In this document: positions 7,650-14,388 of the stretch, piece by piece
How positions within the stretch are numbered: position 1 is the stretch's first letter
Layout of the letters: the number at the start of each line of letters is the position of its first letter
From: Spirochaeta sp.
GTDB lineage: Bacteria > Spirochaetota > Spirochaetia > DSM-27196 > Alkalispirochaetaceae
Reading direction: 5' to 3'
Assembly (NCBI GenBank): GCA_007117185.1
Contig: SKHA01000193.1
Span: forward strand, 1 to 16,902
Length of the DNA stretch: 16,902 nt
Notes under the pieces: generated by a model
Told to the model about the DNA's origin: nothing
The model's input: only the letters and a program-made list of their open reading frames with translations
Database searches by the model: none
Made by a program: the position numbers and the translations under genes

Positions 7650-8870
7650 ATGCAGGCGACAGAACGGGTGGTCTCCCGGGGTTCAGTGGTTATGCTTCTG
7701 ATCACGGGAGCACATTTTTTTCATCATCAACTTACCGCGCTGGTGGTGCCGCTGCTGCCGTTCATGCGGGACGGGTTCAACCTCACCTACACTCAGGCGG
7801 GAGGGCTGGTCTCGGCGTTCTCCCTTTCCTACGGGATCGGTCAGCTTCCAGCAGGGTGGCTGGCGGATCGCATCGGGGCGCGCTACCTGTTGCTGGCGGG
7901 TATTTCCGGGGTGGCTCTGGCGGGACTTCTGGTTGGGGTCTCCGGTACCTACGGGCTGCTGGTGCTCAGTCTGATTCTGATGGGACTGATGGGGGGTGGA
8001 TATCACCCTTCGGCAACGCCGATCATTTCCACTGCGGTGCCTCCGGCACAGCGGGGTCGGGCGATGGGGATGCACCTGGTGGGCGGTAGCGCCAGCCACC
8101 TGGTTGCACCGCTGCTGGGAGTAGCCATCGCCACCGCTTTGGGGTGGCGCGGATCGTTTCTCATTATCGGCGGGGTGGTGTTCTTCTTCGGGATCGCTGT
8201 ATTCGTGCTCTTTCGTCGCCTCACCTTTGCCGGTGAGGAGGCGGTCGCCGGAGGTCAGGGTCTTTCGTCACCTCCGGCGCGGTCCGCTGTCCCGATCTGG
8301 CTGTTTGTCTCCATGACCTCGCTGGTGGCTGCCATCACCGCCTCCACCATCGCCTTCATACCCCTGTATCTGGTGGACCACATCGGACTGACCGAAGGAG
8401 CTGCCGCGATCGCCCTGGCGGTGTTCTTCTCCGCCGGACTCTGGGCGGCGCCGCTGGGCGGGATCATCGCCGACCGGATCGGGGCGCTGACGGTGTTCGG
8501 AGTTATCATTCTCGCCAGCGGCCCGCTGATCTTCCTGCTGGGAGCGGTTCACAGCGCCACGGTGGTGGTCGCGATACTGCTGTTATTGGGAATGACGCTC
8601 TTTGTGCGGATGACCGTCTCCGAGTCCTACCTTATCGGGGTGATTCCCCCTGCACGGCGCTCCACCGTTCTGGGGGTGTACTTCTTTGCCGGGATGGAAG
8701 GAAGCGGGATCGTGACCCCGCTGCTGGGAAACCTCATCGATCGCCTGGGGTTCCAGGCGGCTTTCGCCGTCTCGGGTGGGTTCACCCTGGCAGCTATCGT
8801 GGTGTTGGGGATCCTGGGTCTCGTTTTGCACCGCCGGGCGGCACCGGGCGGGGCTGTCCTGCCTCAGTAG
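7650..8870 (+). CDS. Major facilitator superfamily transporter
   Basis: The product (406 residues from the ATG at 7650) is almost entirely hydrophobic, with about twelve membrane helices and a central charged loop near residue 200. The MFS motif A appears as GWLADRIGARYLLL after the second helix, and its counterpart GGIIADRIGAL in the second half. The first half, with AHFFHHQL and GGGYHPSATP segments, resembles the fosmidomycin-resistance (Fsr) type of drug efflux carrier, but substrate is not established. An upstream in-frame ATG at 7602 would add 16 residues; I prefer 7650 because the extension is not hydrophobic and lies within the divergent promoter region. A GTG at 7647 is adjacent. The 3' end overlaps the barrel protein gene by 7 nt, tail to tail. 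It is divergent from the oxidoreductase gene, which may mean they share a sugar-related substrate, though this is speculative. Confidence 0.9.
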   Translation: MQATERVVSRGSVVMLLITGAHFFHHQLTALVVPLLPFMRDGFNLTYTQAGGLVSAFSLSYGIGQLPAGWLADRIGARYLLLAGISGVALAGLLVGVSGTYGLLVLSLILMGLMGGGYHPSATPIISTAVPPAQRGRAMGMHLVGGSASHLVAPLLGVAIATALGWRGSFLIIGGVVFFFGIAVFVLFRRLTFAGEEAVAGGQGLSSPPARSAVPIWLFVSMTSLVAAITASTIAFIPLYLVDHIGLTEGAAAIALAVFFSAGLWAAPLGGIIADRIGALTVFGVIILASGPLIFLLGAVHSATVVVAILLLLGMTLFVRMTVSESYLIGVIPPARRSTVLGVYFFAGMEGSGIVTPLLGNLIDRLGFQAAFAVSGGFTLAAIVVLGILGLVLHRRAAPGGAVLPQ

Positions 8871-9442
8871 CGGTAGCGAAACGCGATCTGCGGAACCAGC
8901 GTCACCTGCAGTTGATCCGCCAGATCGCCGTCGACTCCCCGCCAGAACATCCCGTAGAGCAGTTCGATGGGGATGGAGATGTGTTCGTAGAACACCAGCT
9001 CTATGCCCAGCCCCGCCCCGATGCCGAACACCGGGATGTAGTCACCGGTGGTATGGATCCCCGAGTCTTCATCATACTCCCGGGGAATCGACCCGCTGTG
9101 ATTGACCCCCACCGTCCAGTACAACTGTCCCGCAACCCGCTCGTTGAAGTCCGATGCAAAGACACTGCGCTGCAACTGGAAGCCCAGGGAATAGTCCAGG
9201 ACGTTGTCGAAGAGGAAAGCGTCTGCGGAGGGTGCGTTGTAGAGCGCTCCGGCGGCAATCTGGTAGCCCCACTCACCCCGCCATCGCTGGTAGGAGAGGC
9301 CGGTACCGGAGATCTCGCCCCCCTGAAATCCCAGGGCGTGAGGGTTACGGTCGCGGTTCAGGGTGCCGGATTGACCGGAAACCGAGGTGACGATGCCCAC
9401 CGCCAGCAGGCCCGCCAGGAAAACTGAAACACGTCGTGTCAT
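8864..9442 (-). CDS. Small outer-membrane beta-barrel-like protein
   Basis: This 192-residue protein has a signal peptide (about residues 1-23, MTRRVSVFLAGLLAVGIVTS and a small-residue cleavage region before GQSG). The mature part has alternating hydrophobic and polar residues with many aromatic and Gly residues (GTGLSYQRW, WGYQIAAGALYN, YSLGFQLQRS, PVFGIGAGLGIELVFYEHISI), and ends FRYRY. This pattern fits an 8-stranded outer-membrane barrel with a terminal aromatic residue. I cannot name a family. The start is supported by GGAGG (9447-9451 on the minus strand) 4 nt before the ATG and by an extended -10 promoter further upstream. It is transcribed separately from the coiled-coil gene behind it, 51 nt away. 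Confidence 0.8.
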   Translation of the reverse strand: MTRRVSVFLAGLLAVGIVTSVSGQSGTLNRDRNPHALGFQGGEISGTGLSYQRWRGEWGYQIAAGALYNAPSADAFLFDNVLDYSLGFQLQRSVFASDFNERVAGQLYWTVGVNHSGSIPREYDEDSGIHTTGDYIPVFGIGAGLGIELVFYEHISIPIELLYGMFWRGVDGDLADQLQVTLVPQIAFRYRY

Positions 9443-9459
9443 GGTTCCTCCAGGGCGGA

Positions 9460-9468
9460 ATTATACCA
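9460..9468 (-). promoter_or_regulatory. Extended -10 promoter of the barrel protein gene
   Basis: On the minus strand TGGTATAAT (9468-9460) is a perfect TATAAT preceded by the TGn extension, which can substitute for a -35 box. The best -35-like element (TTGTTT) is too close at 14 nt. Predicted transcription start is about 10 nt before the ATG, leaving just room for the GGAGG ribosome site. Confidence 0.6.
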
Positions 9469-9493
9469 CTCTGGAGAAAAAACAACGGGTATT

Positions 9494-9763
9494 TCAGTTT
9501 CTCAGTTTCTCTCCCGCTTCCTGAAATGCCTGACCCAGCCGCGTCCAGGAATCATCCAGGCCTTTTTTGATGGAGGTCCAGGCTTCTCCACTGGAGGCCG
9601 AGAGTTCCCTCAACTTCCGCTCACCTTCGGCCACGTCCTTTTCCAGTTGGGCCATCTCCACGCGCATGTCTGCCTTGACGGTGGTTTTCATCGTTTCCAG
9701 CTCGGCTTTCCATTTCTGGAGCTGCGCTGCCATCTTCTGTCGGTACTCTTCTCTCTCATTCAT
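9494..9763 (-). CDS. Small coiled-coil protein (sll1863-like)
   Basis: This 89-residue, highly charged, all-helical protein has heptad-like spacing from about residue 5 to 55 (QKMAAQLQKWKAELETMKTT, MAQLEKDVAEGERKLREL) and ends with an amphipathic GEAWTSIKKGLDDSWTRLGQAFQEA segment. That ending resembles small coiled-coil proteins annotated as sll1863-type stress response proteins. It has no signal or membrane segment. Molecular role is unknown. The ATG at 9763 has no Shine-Dalgarno site but sits 6 nt after a candidate -10 box. Its promoter is back-to-back with the leuA leader promoter. Confidence 0.8.
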   Translation of the reverse strand: MNEREEYRQKMAAQLQKWKAELETMKTTVKADMRVEMAQLEKDVAEGERKLRELSASSGEAWTSIKKGLDDSWTRLGQAFQEAGEKLRN

Positions 9764-9769
9764 GGTGTA

Positions 9770-9798
9770 AATTTAATACTTAGAACTCTATGGGTCAA
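9770..9798 (-). promoter_or_regulatory. Candidate leaderless promoter of the coiled-coil gene
   Basis: On the minus strand TTGACC (9798-9793, five of six) is followed after exactly 17 nt by TAAATT (9775-9770, four of six), which ends 6 nt before the ATG at 9763. A start 7 nt after the -10 box would fall on the A of the ATG. There is no ribosome site in the six intervening bases. Confidence 0.55.
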
Positions 9799-9805
9799 AT
9801 CGGTG

Positions 9806-9834
9806 TTGACAGATTTCTGTGCTTTACTTATTCT
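9806..9834 (+). promoter_or_regulatory. Promoter of the leuA leader
   Basis: TTGACA (9806-9811) is a perfect -35 box, followed after 17 nt by TATTCT (9829-9834, four of six to the -10 consensus). The expected transcription start, 7 nt after the -10 box, is position 9841, the first base of the leader-peptide ATG. The -35 boxes of this and the divergent coiled-coil promoter are only 7 nt apart, so occupancy of one may affect the other. Confidence 0.6.
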
Positions 9835-9840
9835 TCGGTC

Positions 9841-9945
9841 ATGAACCGCTTCGCCCGCAACGGCGCTGCCAGTCTGCTGGGTCTCCTGCTCGCTCTACCG
9901 GTGAACTCCGCCGCAGAGGGATCGGGGTGGTGCCGTCAGGGTTAG
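9841..9945 (+). CDS. Leucine-rich leader peptide of leuA
   Basis: A short ORF from ATG 9841 to TAG 9943-9945 encodes 34 residues. Residues 12-19 read LLGLLLAL, so six Leu codons (CTG, CTG, CTC, CTG, CTC, CTA) fall within eight positions, between the promoter and a terminator upstream of leuA. This is the classic arrangement of a control peptide for ribosome-mediated attenuation by charged tRNA-Leu. The stop codon lies in the loop of a hairpin (9929-9959), as expected if the ribosome at the stop disrupts upstream pairing. There is no Shine-Dalgarno site and the ATG coincides with the predicted transcript start, so translation may be leaderless. The sequence could also pass for a short signal peptide, but no mature protein follows. 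Position and codon content favour the regulatory reading. Confidence 0.65.
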   Translation: MNRFARNGAASLLGLLLALPVNSAAEGSGWCRQG

Positions 9946-9991
9946 TCTGACCGGGTACCAGCAGCAGGCAAGAGAGCCCGCTACCGATTTC
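9918..9991 (+). promoter_or_regulatory. Possible antiterminator pairing in the leuA leader
   Basis: Bases 9918-9932 (GGGATCGGGGTGGTG) can pair with 9979-9991, which include most of the 5' arm of the terminator: about 13 pairs including four G-U pairs, with a 2-nt bulge (9926-9927). A ribosome stalled on the Leu codons (9874-9897) would leave 9918-9932 free to form this structure and block the terminator. Found by eye; no folding energy was calculated. Confidence 0.4.
9929..9959 (+). promoter_or_regulatory. Hairpin spanning the leader-peptide stop codon
   Basis: GGTGCC-GTCAG (9929-9939) pairs with CTGAC (9947-9951) and GGTACC (9954-9959), giving 11 pairs with one G-U and a 2-nt bulge (9952-9953). 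The loop (9940-9946) contains the TAG stop. The stem shares bases 9929-9932 with the proposed antiterminator, so the two structures are mutually exclusive; this hairpin would favour termination. Confidence 0.5.
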
Positions 9992-10012
9992 CTTCGGTGG
10001 CGGGTTTTTTTT
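9977..10012 (+). terminator. Intrinsic terminator (attenuator) upstream of leuA
   Basis: CCCGCTACCGA (9977-9987) pairs fully with TCGGTGGCGGG (9994-10004), an 11-bp stem with one G-U pair and a 6-nt loop, followed directly by eight T residues (10005-10012). It lies between the leuA promoter and the leuA start, 94 nt before the ATG, so it acts on the leuA transcript itself, not on an upstream gene; the neighbour upstream is on the other strand. Confidence 0.85.
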
Positions 10013-10106
10013 GGCCCTGTCTGTACCGGTGCCGCCTGCCGGGGCAGCGAGGGCCGGGCCCAGTGCCGGTGTGTACGAAGTGGAGAGCAACAACGAGGAG
10101 GAGAAG

Positions 10107-11771
10107 ATGCCCAAATACACCCCGTTCAAGACCGTTGAACTGCCGGACAGAACCTGGCCGGACAAGGTCATCACCAGAGCACCCATCTGGTGCAGCGTGG
10201 ATCTCCGGGACGGCAATCAGGCGCTGGCGGTGCCGATGAGCGTCAACGACAAGCTGGAAATGTTTGATCTTCTGGTCCAGATCGGATTCAAGGAGATCGA
10301 GGTCGGGTTTCCCTCGGCGTCTCAGATCGATTTCGATTTTGTCCGTCGCCTGGTTGAGGAAAAGCGAATACCCGACGATGTTTACATCCAGGTTTTGACC
10401 CAGTCCCGGGAGGCGCTGATCCGCCGGACGATGGAGAGCGTCCAGGGAGCCCCCAACGCGATCATTCACCTCTACAACTCAACCTCGCCGCTGCAGCGGA
10501 AGATCACCTTCAACCTTGGCAAGGAAGAGATCAAGCAGATCGCCGTGGATGGTACCCGCATGGTGAAGTCGCTGCTGCCGATGCTGGCCGGTACCAACGT
10601 CCGCTTTGAGTACTCTCCGGAGAGCTTCTCAGACACCGAGACGGAGTACGCCCTGGAGGTGTGCGAGGCGGTGATGGACGTGTGGGAACCGACGAAGGAG
10701 AAGAAGATCATCCTGAACCTGCCTGATACAGTTGAATGGGTGCCGGCGCACAAACATGCTGACCAGATCGAATGGTTCTGTCGCAACATGTCCCGCCGGG
10801 ACCACGCGATCATCAGCATGCACACCCACAACGACCGCGGAACCGGGGTGGCGGCGTGCGAGATGGGGGTGATGGCCGGCGCGGACCGGGTGGAGGGGAC
10901 CCTCTTCGGCAACGGCGAACGCACCGGTAACCTGGATATCGTCACGGTGGCGCTGAACCGCCTGGCCGACGGAATCGACCCGGAACTGGACCTGCGGGAT
11001 GTGCCCCGCATCCGCAGGATATACGAACGATGCACCCGCATGACCGTTCCGCCGCGGCATCCCTACGCGGGAGAGCTGGTCTTCACCGCGTTCTCCGGTT
11101 CCCACCAGGACGCGATCAAGAAGGGGATGGACCGGCGGGACGACGCCACCGCACCGGACGCGCCCTGGGAAGTCCCGTACCTGCACATCGACCCCCGGGA
11201 TATCGGCCGTACCTACGAATCGATTGTGCGCATCAACAGCCAGAGCGGTAAAGGTGGCGTCGCCTACGTGATGTCCCGGGATTACGGCTTCGAGATGCCC
11301 AAGTCCATGCACCCGGAGATGGGCGTACTGGTGAACCGCATCGCCGACGAGCTGGGTCGGGAGCTCACCACCAGCGAGATCTACGAGGCGTTCAACCGGG
11401 AGTTCCTCCAGGTGGATCAACCTCTGGAGGTGCGAAAGATCACCTTCGATTACATCGACGATGAGAACCGCAGCCTCAGCTGTAAGACCGTTGTTCGCTG
11501 CGACGGTACCGAGCACGTTCTCGGGGGGATCGGTAACGGGCCGATCAGCGCCTTCGCCCACGCACTGGAGACCCAGGGGTGGCGGGACTTTCGCCTCACC
11601 GATTTTCACGAGCACGCTGTGGGGCAGGGGGTCGACACCGAAGCGGTGGCGTACGTCCAGATCCAGTTGAATGAGAGCGGCAAGATGTTCTGGGGTGCCG
11701 GGGTAGACACCAACATCGACCGCGCAGGGACCAAAGCGCTGGTGAGCGCGTACAACCGGGCTCACCGATAG
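10107..11771 (+). CDS. leuA: 2-isopropylmalate synthase
   Basis: This 554-residue enzyme condenses acetyl-CoA with 2-oxoisovalerate, the first committed step of leucine synthesis. Residues 33-38 are LRDGNQ, with R34 and D35 as substrate and metal residues; the metal motif HTHND is at 239-243, and GTLFGNGERTGN at 264-275 closes the TIM barrel. From about residue 425 the C-terminal part (EVRKITFDYI through GVDTNIDRAGTKAL) is the LeuA dimer/allosteric domain, where leucine feedback acts in the family. The N-terminal PDRTWPDKVITRAPIW segment marks the longer, actinobacterial-type LeuA class. The ATG at 10107 is fixed by AGGAGG (10096-10101) 5 nt upstream; an open frame back to 10011 begins in the terminator T-run and is not the gene. 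Expression is probably controlled by the attenuator upstream. ilvD lies downstream on the same strand. Confidence 0.95.
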   Translation: MPKYTPFKTVELPDRTWPDKVITRAPIWCSVDLRDGNQALAVPMSVNDKLEMFDLLVQIGFKEIEVGFPSASQIDFDFVRRLVEEKRIPDDVYIQVLTQSREALIRRTMESVQGAPNAIIHLYNSTSPLQRKITFNLGKEEIKQIAVDGTRMVKSLLPMLAGTNVRFEYSPESFSDTETEYALEVCEAVMDVWEPTKEKKIILNLPDTVEWVPAHKHADQIEWFCRNMSRRDHAIISMHTHNDRGTGVAACEMGVMAGADRVEGTLFGNGERTGNLDIVTVALNRLADGIDPELDLRDVPRIRRIYERCTRMTVPPRHPYAGELVFTAFSGSHQDAIKKGMDRRDDATAPDAPWEVPYLHIDPRDIGRTYESIVRINSQSGKGGVAYVMSRDYGFEMPKSMHPEMGVLVNRIADELGRELTTSEIYEAFNREFLQVDQPLEVRKITFDYIDDENRSLSCKTVVRCDGTEHVLGGIGNGPISAFAHALETQGWRDFRLTDFHEHAVGQGVDTEAVAYVQIQLNESGKMFWGAGVDTNIDRAGTKALVSAYNRAHR

Positions 11772-11781
11772 ACTTCGGGGG

Positions 11782-12444
11782 CTACGCCGAGAGGGGTCCC
11801 GACTCCCAGCTGAGGAGGGCCCTTCGCAATGCTGCGATCGAGTCGAAGCAGGGGTGGTCGAACCTGGTAAAACGGTGGGCCGACTGGTGGCCGATGGTGA
11901 GGGTCACCGGCTGGACCTCCAGCGCGAGGGCCACTTCGATATCGTGATCCGTGTCCCCCACCAGGACCACCTGTTTCGGTGACAGGCCGGCGTCGGCCAT
12001 GAGCTGTCGGCCCCGGTCTACCTTGCCCCGGGCCAGAAGATCCCCAAGGCCGTAGACGCCGCTGAGGAAGGGGGTCAGAGCGAGGGTATCCAGGGTCTGC
12101 TGAAGCTCCGGCTCCTGCATCGCCGAGAGGACGTACTGCTCCATCCCTGCCTGGTGGAGCTCTCTCATCAGCTCAGGGACGTGCTGGTGAGGGTCGCAGC
12201 GGTGTACGTTGGCAAAGTAGAACGAGTGGTACTCGTGGCTGAGAGCGGCAAAGTCTTCACGAGAGAAGTCAAACCCCAGCCCCTGGTAGTAGTCCTGAAC
12301 GGGAAAGCCGAAGGCGTCCCGATACTGGTCTACCGTCACGGTGGTCATGGACCGCCGGTGCCGCAGCAGGTTGAGCCCCTCCACGCTCAGCTCCACGTCG
12401 CTGAGGATGGTGCCGTTGAAATCCCAGATGATCGCTTTTCTCAT
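11782..12444 (-). CDS. HAD-superfamily hydrolase (phosphoglycolate phosphatase-like)
   Basis: From the ATG at 12444 the product has 220 residues. HAD motif I is DFNGT (D8 nucleophile, Asn at the usual general-acid Asp position), motif II is in VLSAMQ, the conserved Lys is in ARGKVDRG and motif IV is VGDTDHD. A helical cap lies at about residues 15-85. This resembles the phosphoglycolate phosphatase/beta-phosphoglucomutase branch; Asn in motif I occurs in a subset of these and makes phosphatase activity less certain. A TTG at 12462 would add six residues but is unlikely. It lies on the opposite strand between leuA and ilvD, 10 nt from the leuA stop, and has no evident part in branched-chain synthesis. 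Confidence 0.88.
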   Translation of the reverse strand: MRKAIIWDFNGTILSDVELSVEGLNLLRHRRSMTTVTVDQYRDAFGFPVQDYYQGLGFDFSREDFAALSHEYHSFYFANVHRCDPHQHVPELMRELHQAGMEQYVLSAMQEPELQQTLDTLALTPFLSGVYGLGDLLARGKVDRGRQLMADAGLSPKQVVLVGDTDHDIEVALALEVQPVTLTIGHQSAHRFTRFDHPCFDSIAALRRALLSWESGPLSA

Positions 12445-12452
12445 GTCCGGGG

Positions 12453-12481
12453 ATACTCGCAAATATTTCGGCGGCGGTCAA
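12453..12481 (-). promoter_or_regulatory. Weak candidate leaderless promoter of the HAD gene
   Basis: On the minus strand TTGACC (12481-12476, five of six) is followed after 17 nt by GAGTAT (12458-12453, a poor -10 match), ending 8 nt before the ATG at 12444. No Shine-Dalgarno site is present. The geometry copies that of the oxidoreductase and coiled-coil genes, which is the main reason to list it. Confidence 0.3.
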
Positions 12482-12513
12482 ATTGCCGCGGTTGGATCAT
12501 CACCTCAAATCCG

Positions 12514-12543
12514 TTGACACCGAGGGTGGCGGCGGTCGAAAAT
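12514..12543 (+). promoter_or_regulatory. Candidate promoter of ilvD
   Basis: TTGACA (12514-12519) is a perfect -35 box, followed after 18 nt by GAAAAT (12538-12543, four of six). Transcription would start near 12550, leaving a leader of about 15 nt that contains the GGAG ribosome site. No leader peptide or terminator is visible here, unlike at leuA. Confidence 0.45.
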
Positions 12544-12564
12544 GAGCGCACTGGAGAAATACTT

Positions 12565-14385
12565 ATGACCAACCCTCTACGAAGCAGCACCAGCACCGCC
12601 GGACGGCGGATGGCCGGAGCACGCAGCCTCTGGCGCGCCAACGGCATGACCACCGAACAGTTCGGTAAGCCGATCATCGCGATCGTCAACTCCTTTACCC
12701 AGTTTGTCCCCGGACACGTCCATCTGCACGAGGTGGGTCAGCGGGTGAAGGCGCGGATCCAGGAGGCTGGGTTCTTCGCGGCGGAGTTCAACACCATCGC
12801 CATCGACGACGGGATCGCCATGGGACACGAGGGGATGCTCTACTCGCTGCCCTCCCGGGATCTGATCGCCGACAGCGTGGAGTATATGGTCAACGCCCAC
12901 CGGGCGGACGCGATGATCTGCATCAGCAACTGCGACAAGATAACCCCGGGGATGCTGATGGCGGCGATGCGCCTGAACATCCCCACCATCTTCGTCTCCG
13001 GTGGGCCCATGGAAGCGGGCCGGGTAGGGGAAAAGCGGCTGGACCTGATCGACGCGATGATCATGGCCGGTGACCCCGAGGTCAGCGACGAAGAGATAGA
13101 GGCGGTGGAGCTGGCGGCGTGCCCCACCTGCGGGTCCTGCTCGGGGATGTTCACCGCCAACAGCATGAACTGCCTCAACGAGGCGCTGGGGCTGGCTTTG
13201 CCCGGTAACGGCACGGTGGTGGCGACCCACCGGGAGCGGACAGCCCTTTTTGATCGCGGCGCCGACCGCATCGTGGAGCTGGCCAGAGCGTATTACTTTC
13301 AGGGTGACGCCAGCGTTCTGCCCCGGGCTATTGCCTGCCGTGAGGCCTTCGCCAACGCGATGACCCTGGATATCGCTATGGGCGGTTCCACCAACACGGT
13401 GCTGCACATCCTGGCGATCGCCCGGGAGGCAGGGGTGGACTTCACCATGCGGGACATCGACGAGCTCTCCCGGCGCACCCCCAACCTGTGCAAGGTTGCC
13501 CCCTCCAGCAGCTACCACGTGGAGGACGTCAACCGCGCCGGGGGCATCCTGGGTATCATGGGCGAGCTGGACCGGATGAACCTCCTGGATACCTCGGTGA
13601 TGCGCGCCGACGGCCTCACCCTGGCGCAGGCACTGGACCGCTACGACATCATGCGCGGCGCAGAGCCCCCCCGGATCTACGCCGCCGCTGCCGCCGGGTC
13701 GGCGCGCAACCTCACCATGGGTTCCCACGAGACCTGGGCGGCGGAGCTGGACCGGGACCGCGCTGGCGGGTGCATTCGCGACGCCGCCCACGCCTACAGC
13801 AGCGAAGGGGGGCTCTCGGTGCTCTTCGGCAACATCGCCGAGCGGGGGTGCATCGTCAAGACCGCCGGGGTGGACGAGAGCATCTTCACCTTCAGCGGCC
13901 CCGCCAGGGTCTTTCACTCCCAGGATATCGCCTGCGAGGGGATCCTGGCCGGTGAGGTGCAGGCGGGAGACGTGGTGGTGATCATCTACGAGGGGCCCCG
14001 TGGCGGCCCGGGGATGCAGGAGATGCTCTACCCCACCAGCTATATCAAGAGCATGAAGCTGGGCAAGGCGTGCGCGCTGATCACCGACGGGCGCTTTTCC
14101 GGGGGTACCTCCGGCCTTTCCATCGGCCACGTCTCACCGGAGGCGGCCTCCGGCGGGGCGATCGGGCTGGTCCGGGACGGGGACATCGTCGAGATAGACA
14201 TCCGCCAGCGCACCCTGAACGTCCGCTTGAGCGAAGAGGAGCTGGCGGAGCGGCGGCGGCAGGAGGAGGCCCGGGGCGAGGCGGCGTTCACACCCCTGCG
14301 GGAGCGGGAGGTCAGCGACGCCCTGCGGCTGTACGCACGGTTTGCCTCCAGCGCCGACCTGGGAGCGGTGCGGCAACTGGACTGA
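12565..14385 (+). CDS. ilvD: Dihydroxy-acid dehydratase
   Basis: This 606-residue enzyme dehydrates 2,3-dihydroxy-isovalerate and 2,3-dihydroxy-methylvalerate to the 2-oxo acids, the third shared step of valine, isoleucine and leucine synthesis; its product 2-oxoisovalerate is the LeuA substrate. Iron-sulfur ligand candidates are C123 in SNCDKITPGM and the cysteines of ACPTCGSCSGMF (186-192). Other hallmarks are VNSFTQFVPGH (41-51), DDGIAMGHEGM (81-91) and, near the C-terminus, DGRFSGGTSGLSIGHVSPEA. The sequence closely follows the E. coli enzyme as I remember it (616 residues), so it is probably the oxygen-sensitive [4Fe-4S] type. The ATG at 12565 follows GGAG by 8 nt; the open frame extends back to 12154 but that part is antisense to the HAD gene. 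Its stop is 3 nt from that of the amidohydrolase gene. Confidence 0.96.
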   Translation: MTNPLRSSTSTAGRRMAGARSLWRANGMTTEQFGKPIIAIVNSFTQFVPGHVHLHEVGQRVKARIQEAGFFAAEFNTIAIDDGIAMGHEGMLYSLPSRDLIADSVEYMVNAHRADAMICISNCDKITPGMLMAAMRLNIPTIFVSGGPMEAGRVGEKRLDLIDAMIMAGDPEVSDEEIEAVELAACPTCGSCSGMFTANSMNCLNEALGLALPGNGTVVATHRERTALFDRGADRIVELARAYYFQGDASVLPRAIACREAFANAMTLDIAMGGSTNTVLHILAIAREAGVDFTMRDIDELSRRTPNLCKVAPSSSYHVEDVNRAGGILGIMGELDRMNLLDTSVMRADGLTLAQALDRYDIMRGAEPPRIYAAAAAGSARNLTMGSHETWAAELDRDRAGGCIRDAAHAYSSEGGLSVLFGNIAERGCIVKTAGVDESIFTFSGPARVFHSQDIACEGILAGEVQAGDVVVIIYEGPRGGPGMQEMLYPTSYIKSMKLGKACALITDGRFSGGTSGLSIGHVSPEAASGGAIGLVRDGDIVEIDIRQRTLNVRLSEEELAERRRQEEARGEAAFTPLREREVSDALRLYARFASSADLGAVRQLD

Positions 14386-14388
14386 GGG

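Noticed and set aside
9492..9510. Short tandem CAGTTTCT repeat at the end of the coiled-coil gene
   Set aside because: Only two copies, explained by the repeated codons of the protein's C-terminus and not followed by a terminator stem.
9918..9937. T-box-like sequence GGGGTGGTGCCG upstream of leuA
   Set aside because: It matches much of the T-box consensus, but lies about 45 nt before the terminator instead of adjoining it, and the transcript from the predicted promoter has no room for a Stem I specifier domain. A Leu-rich ORF fills that space, which fits peptide-based attenuation better.
9839..10216. Minus-strand open frame across the leuA leader
   Set aside because: It has no ribosome site or family resemblance and runs antisense to the promoter, leader ORF and terminator; it is explained as a chance frame in GC-rich DNA.
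12443..12517. 24-codon ORF upstream of ilvD as a possible leader peptide
   Set aside because: The encoded peptide is not rich in branched-chain residues, no terminator hairpin with a T-run follows, and its ATG overlaps the divergent HAD start.
12470..12537. Direct repeat GGCGGCGGTC at 12470-12479 and 12528-12537
   Set aside because: A ten-base GC-rich repeat 58 nt apart is expected by chance in this composition; it has no dyad symmetry to suggest an operator.
12542..12568. Eight-codon ORF overlapping the ilvD ATG
   Set aside because: It has no Leu/Ile/Val enrichment and its ATG overlaps the predicted -10 box, so it is unlikely to be on the transcript or to act as a leader peptide.
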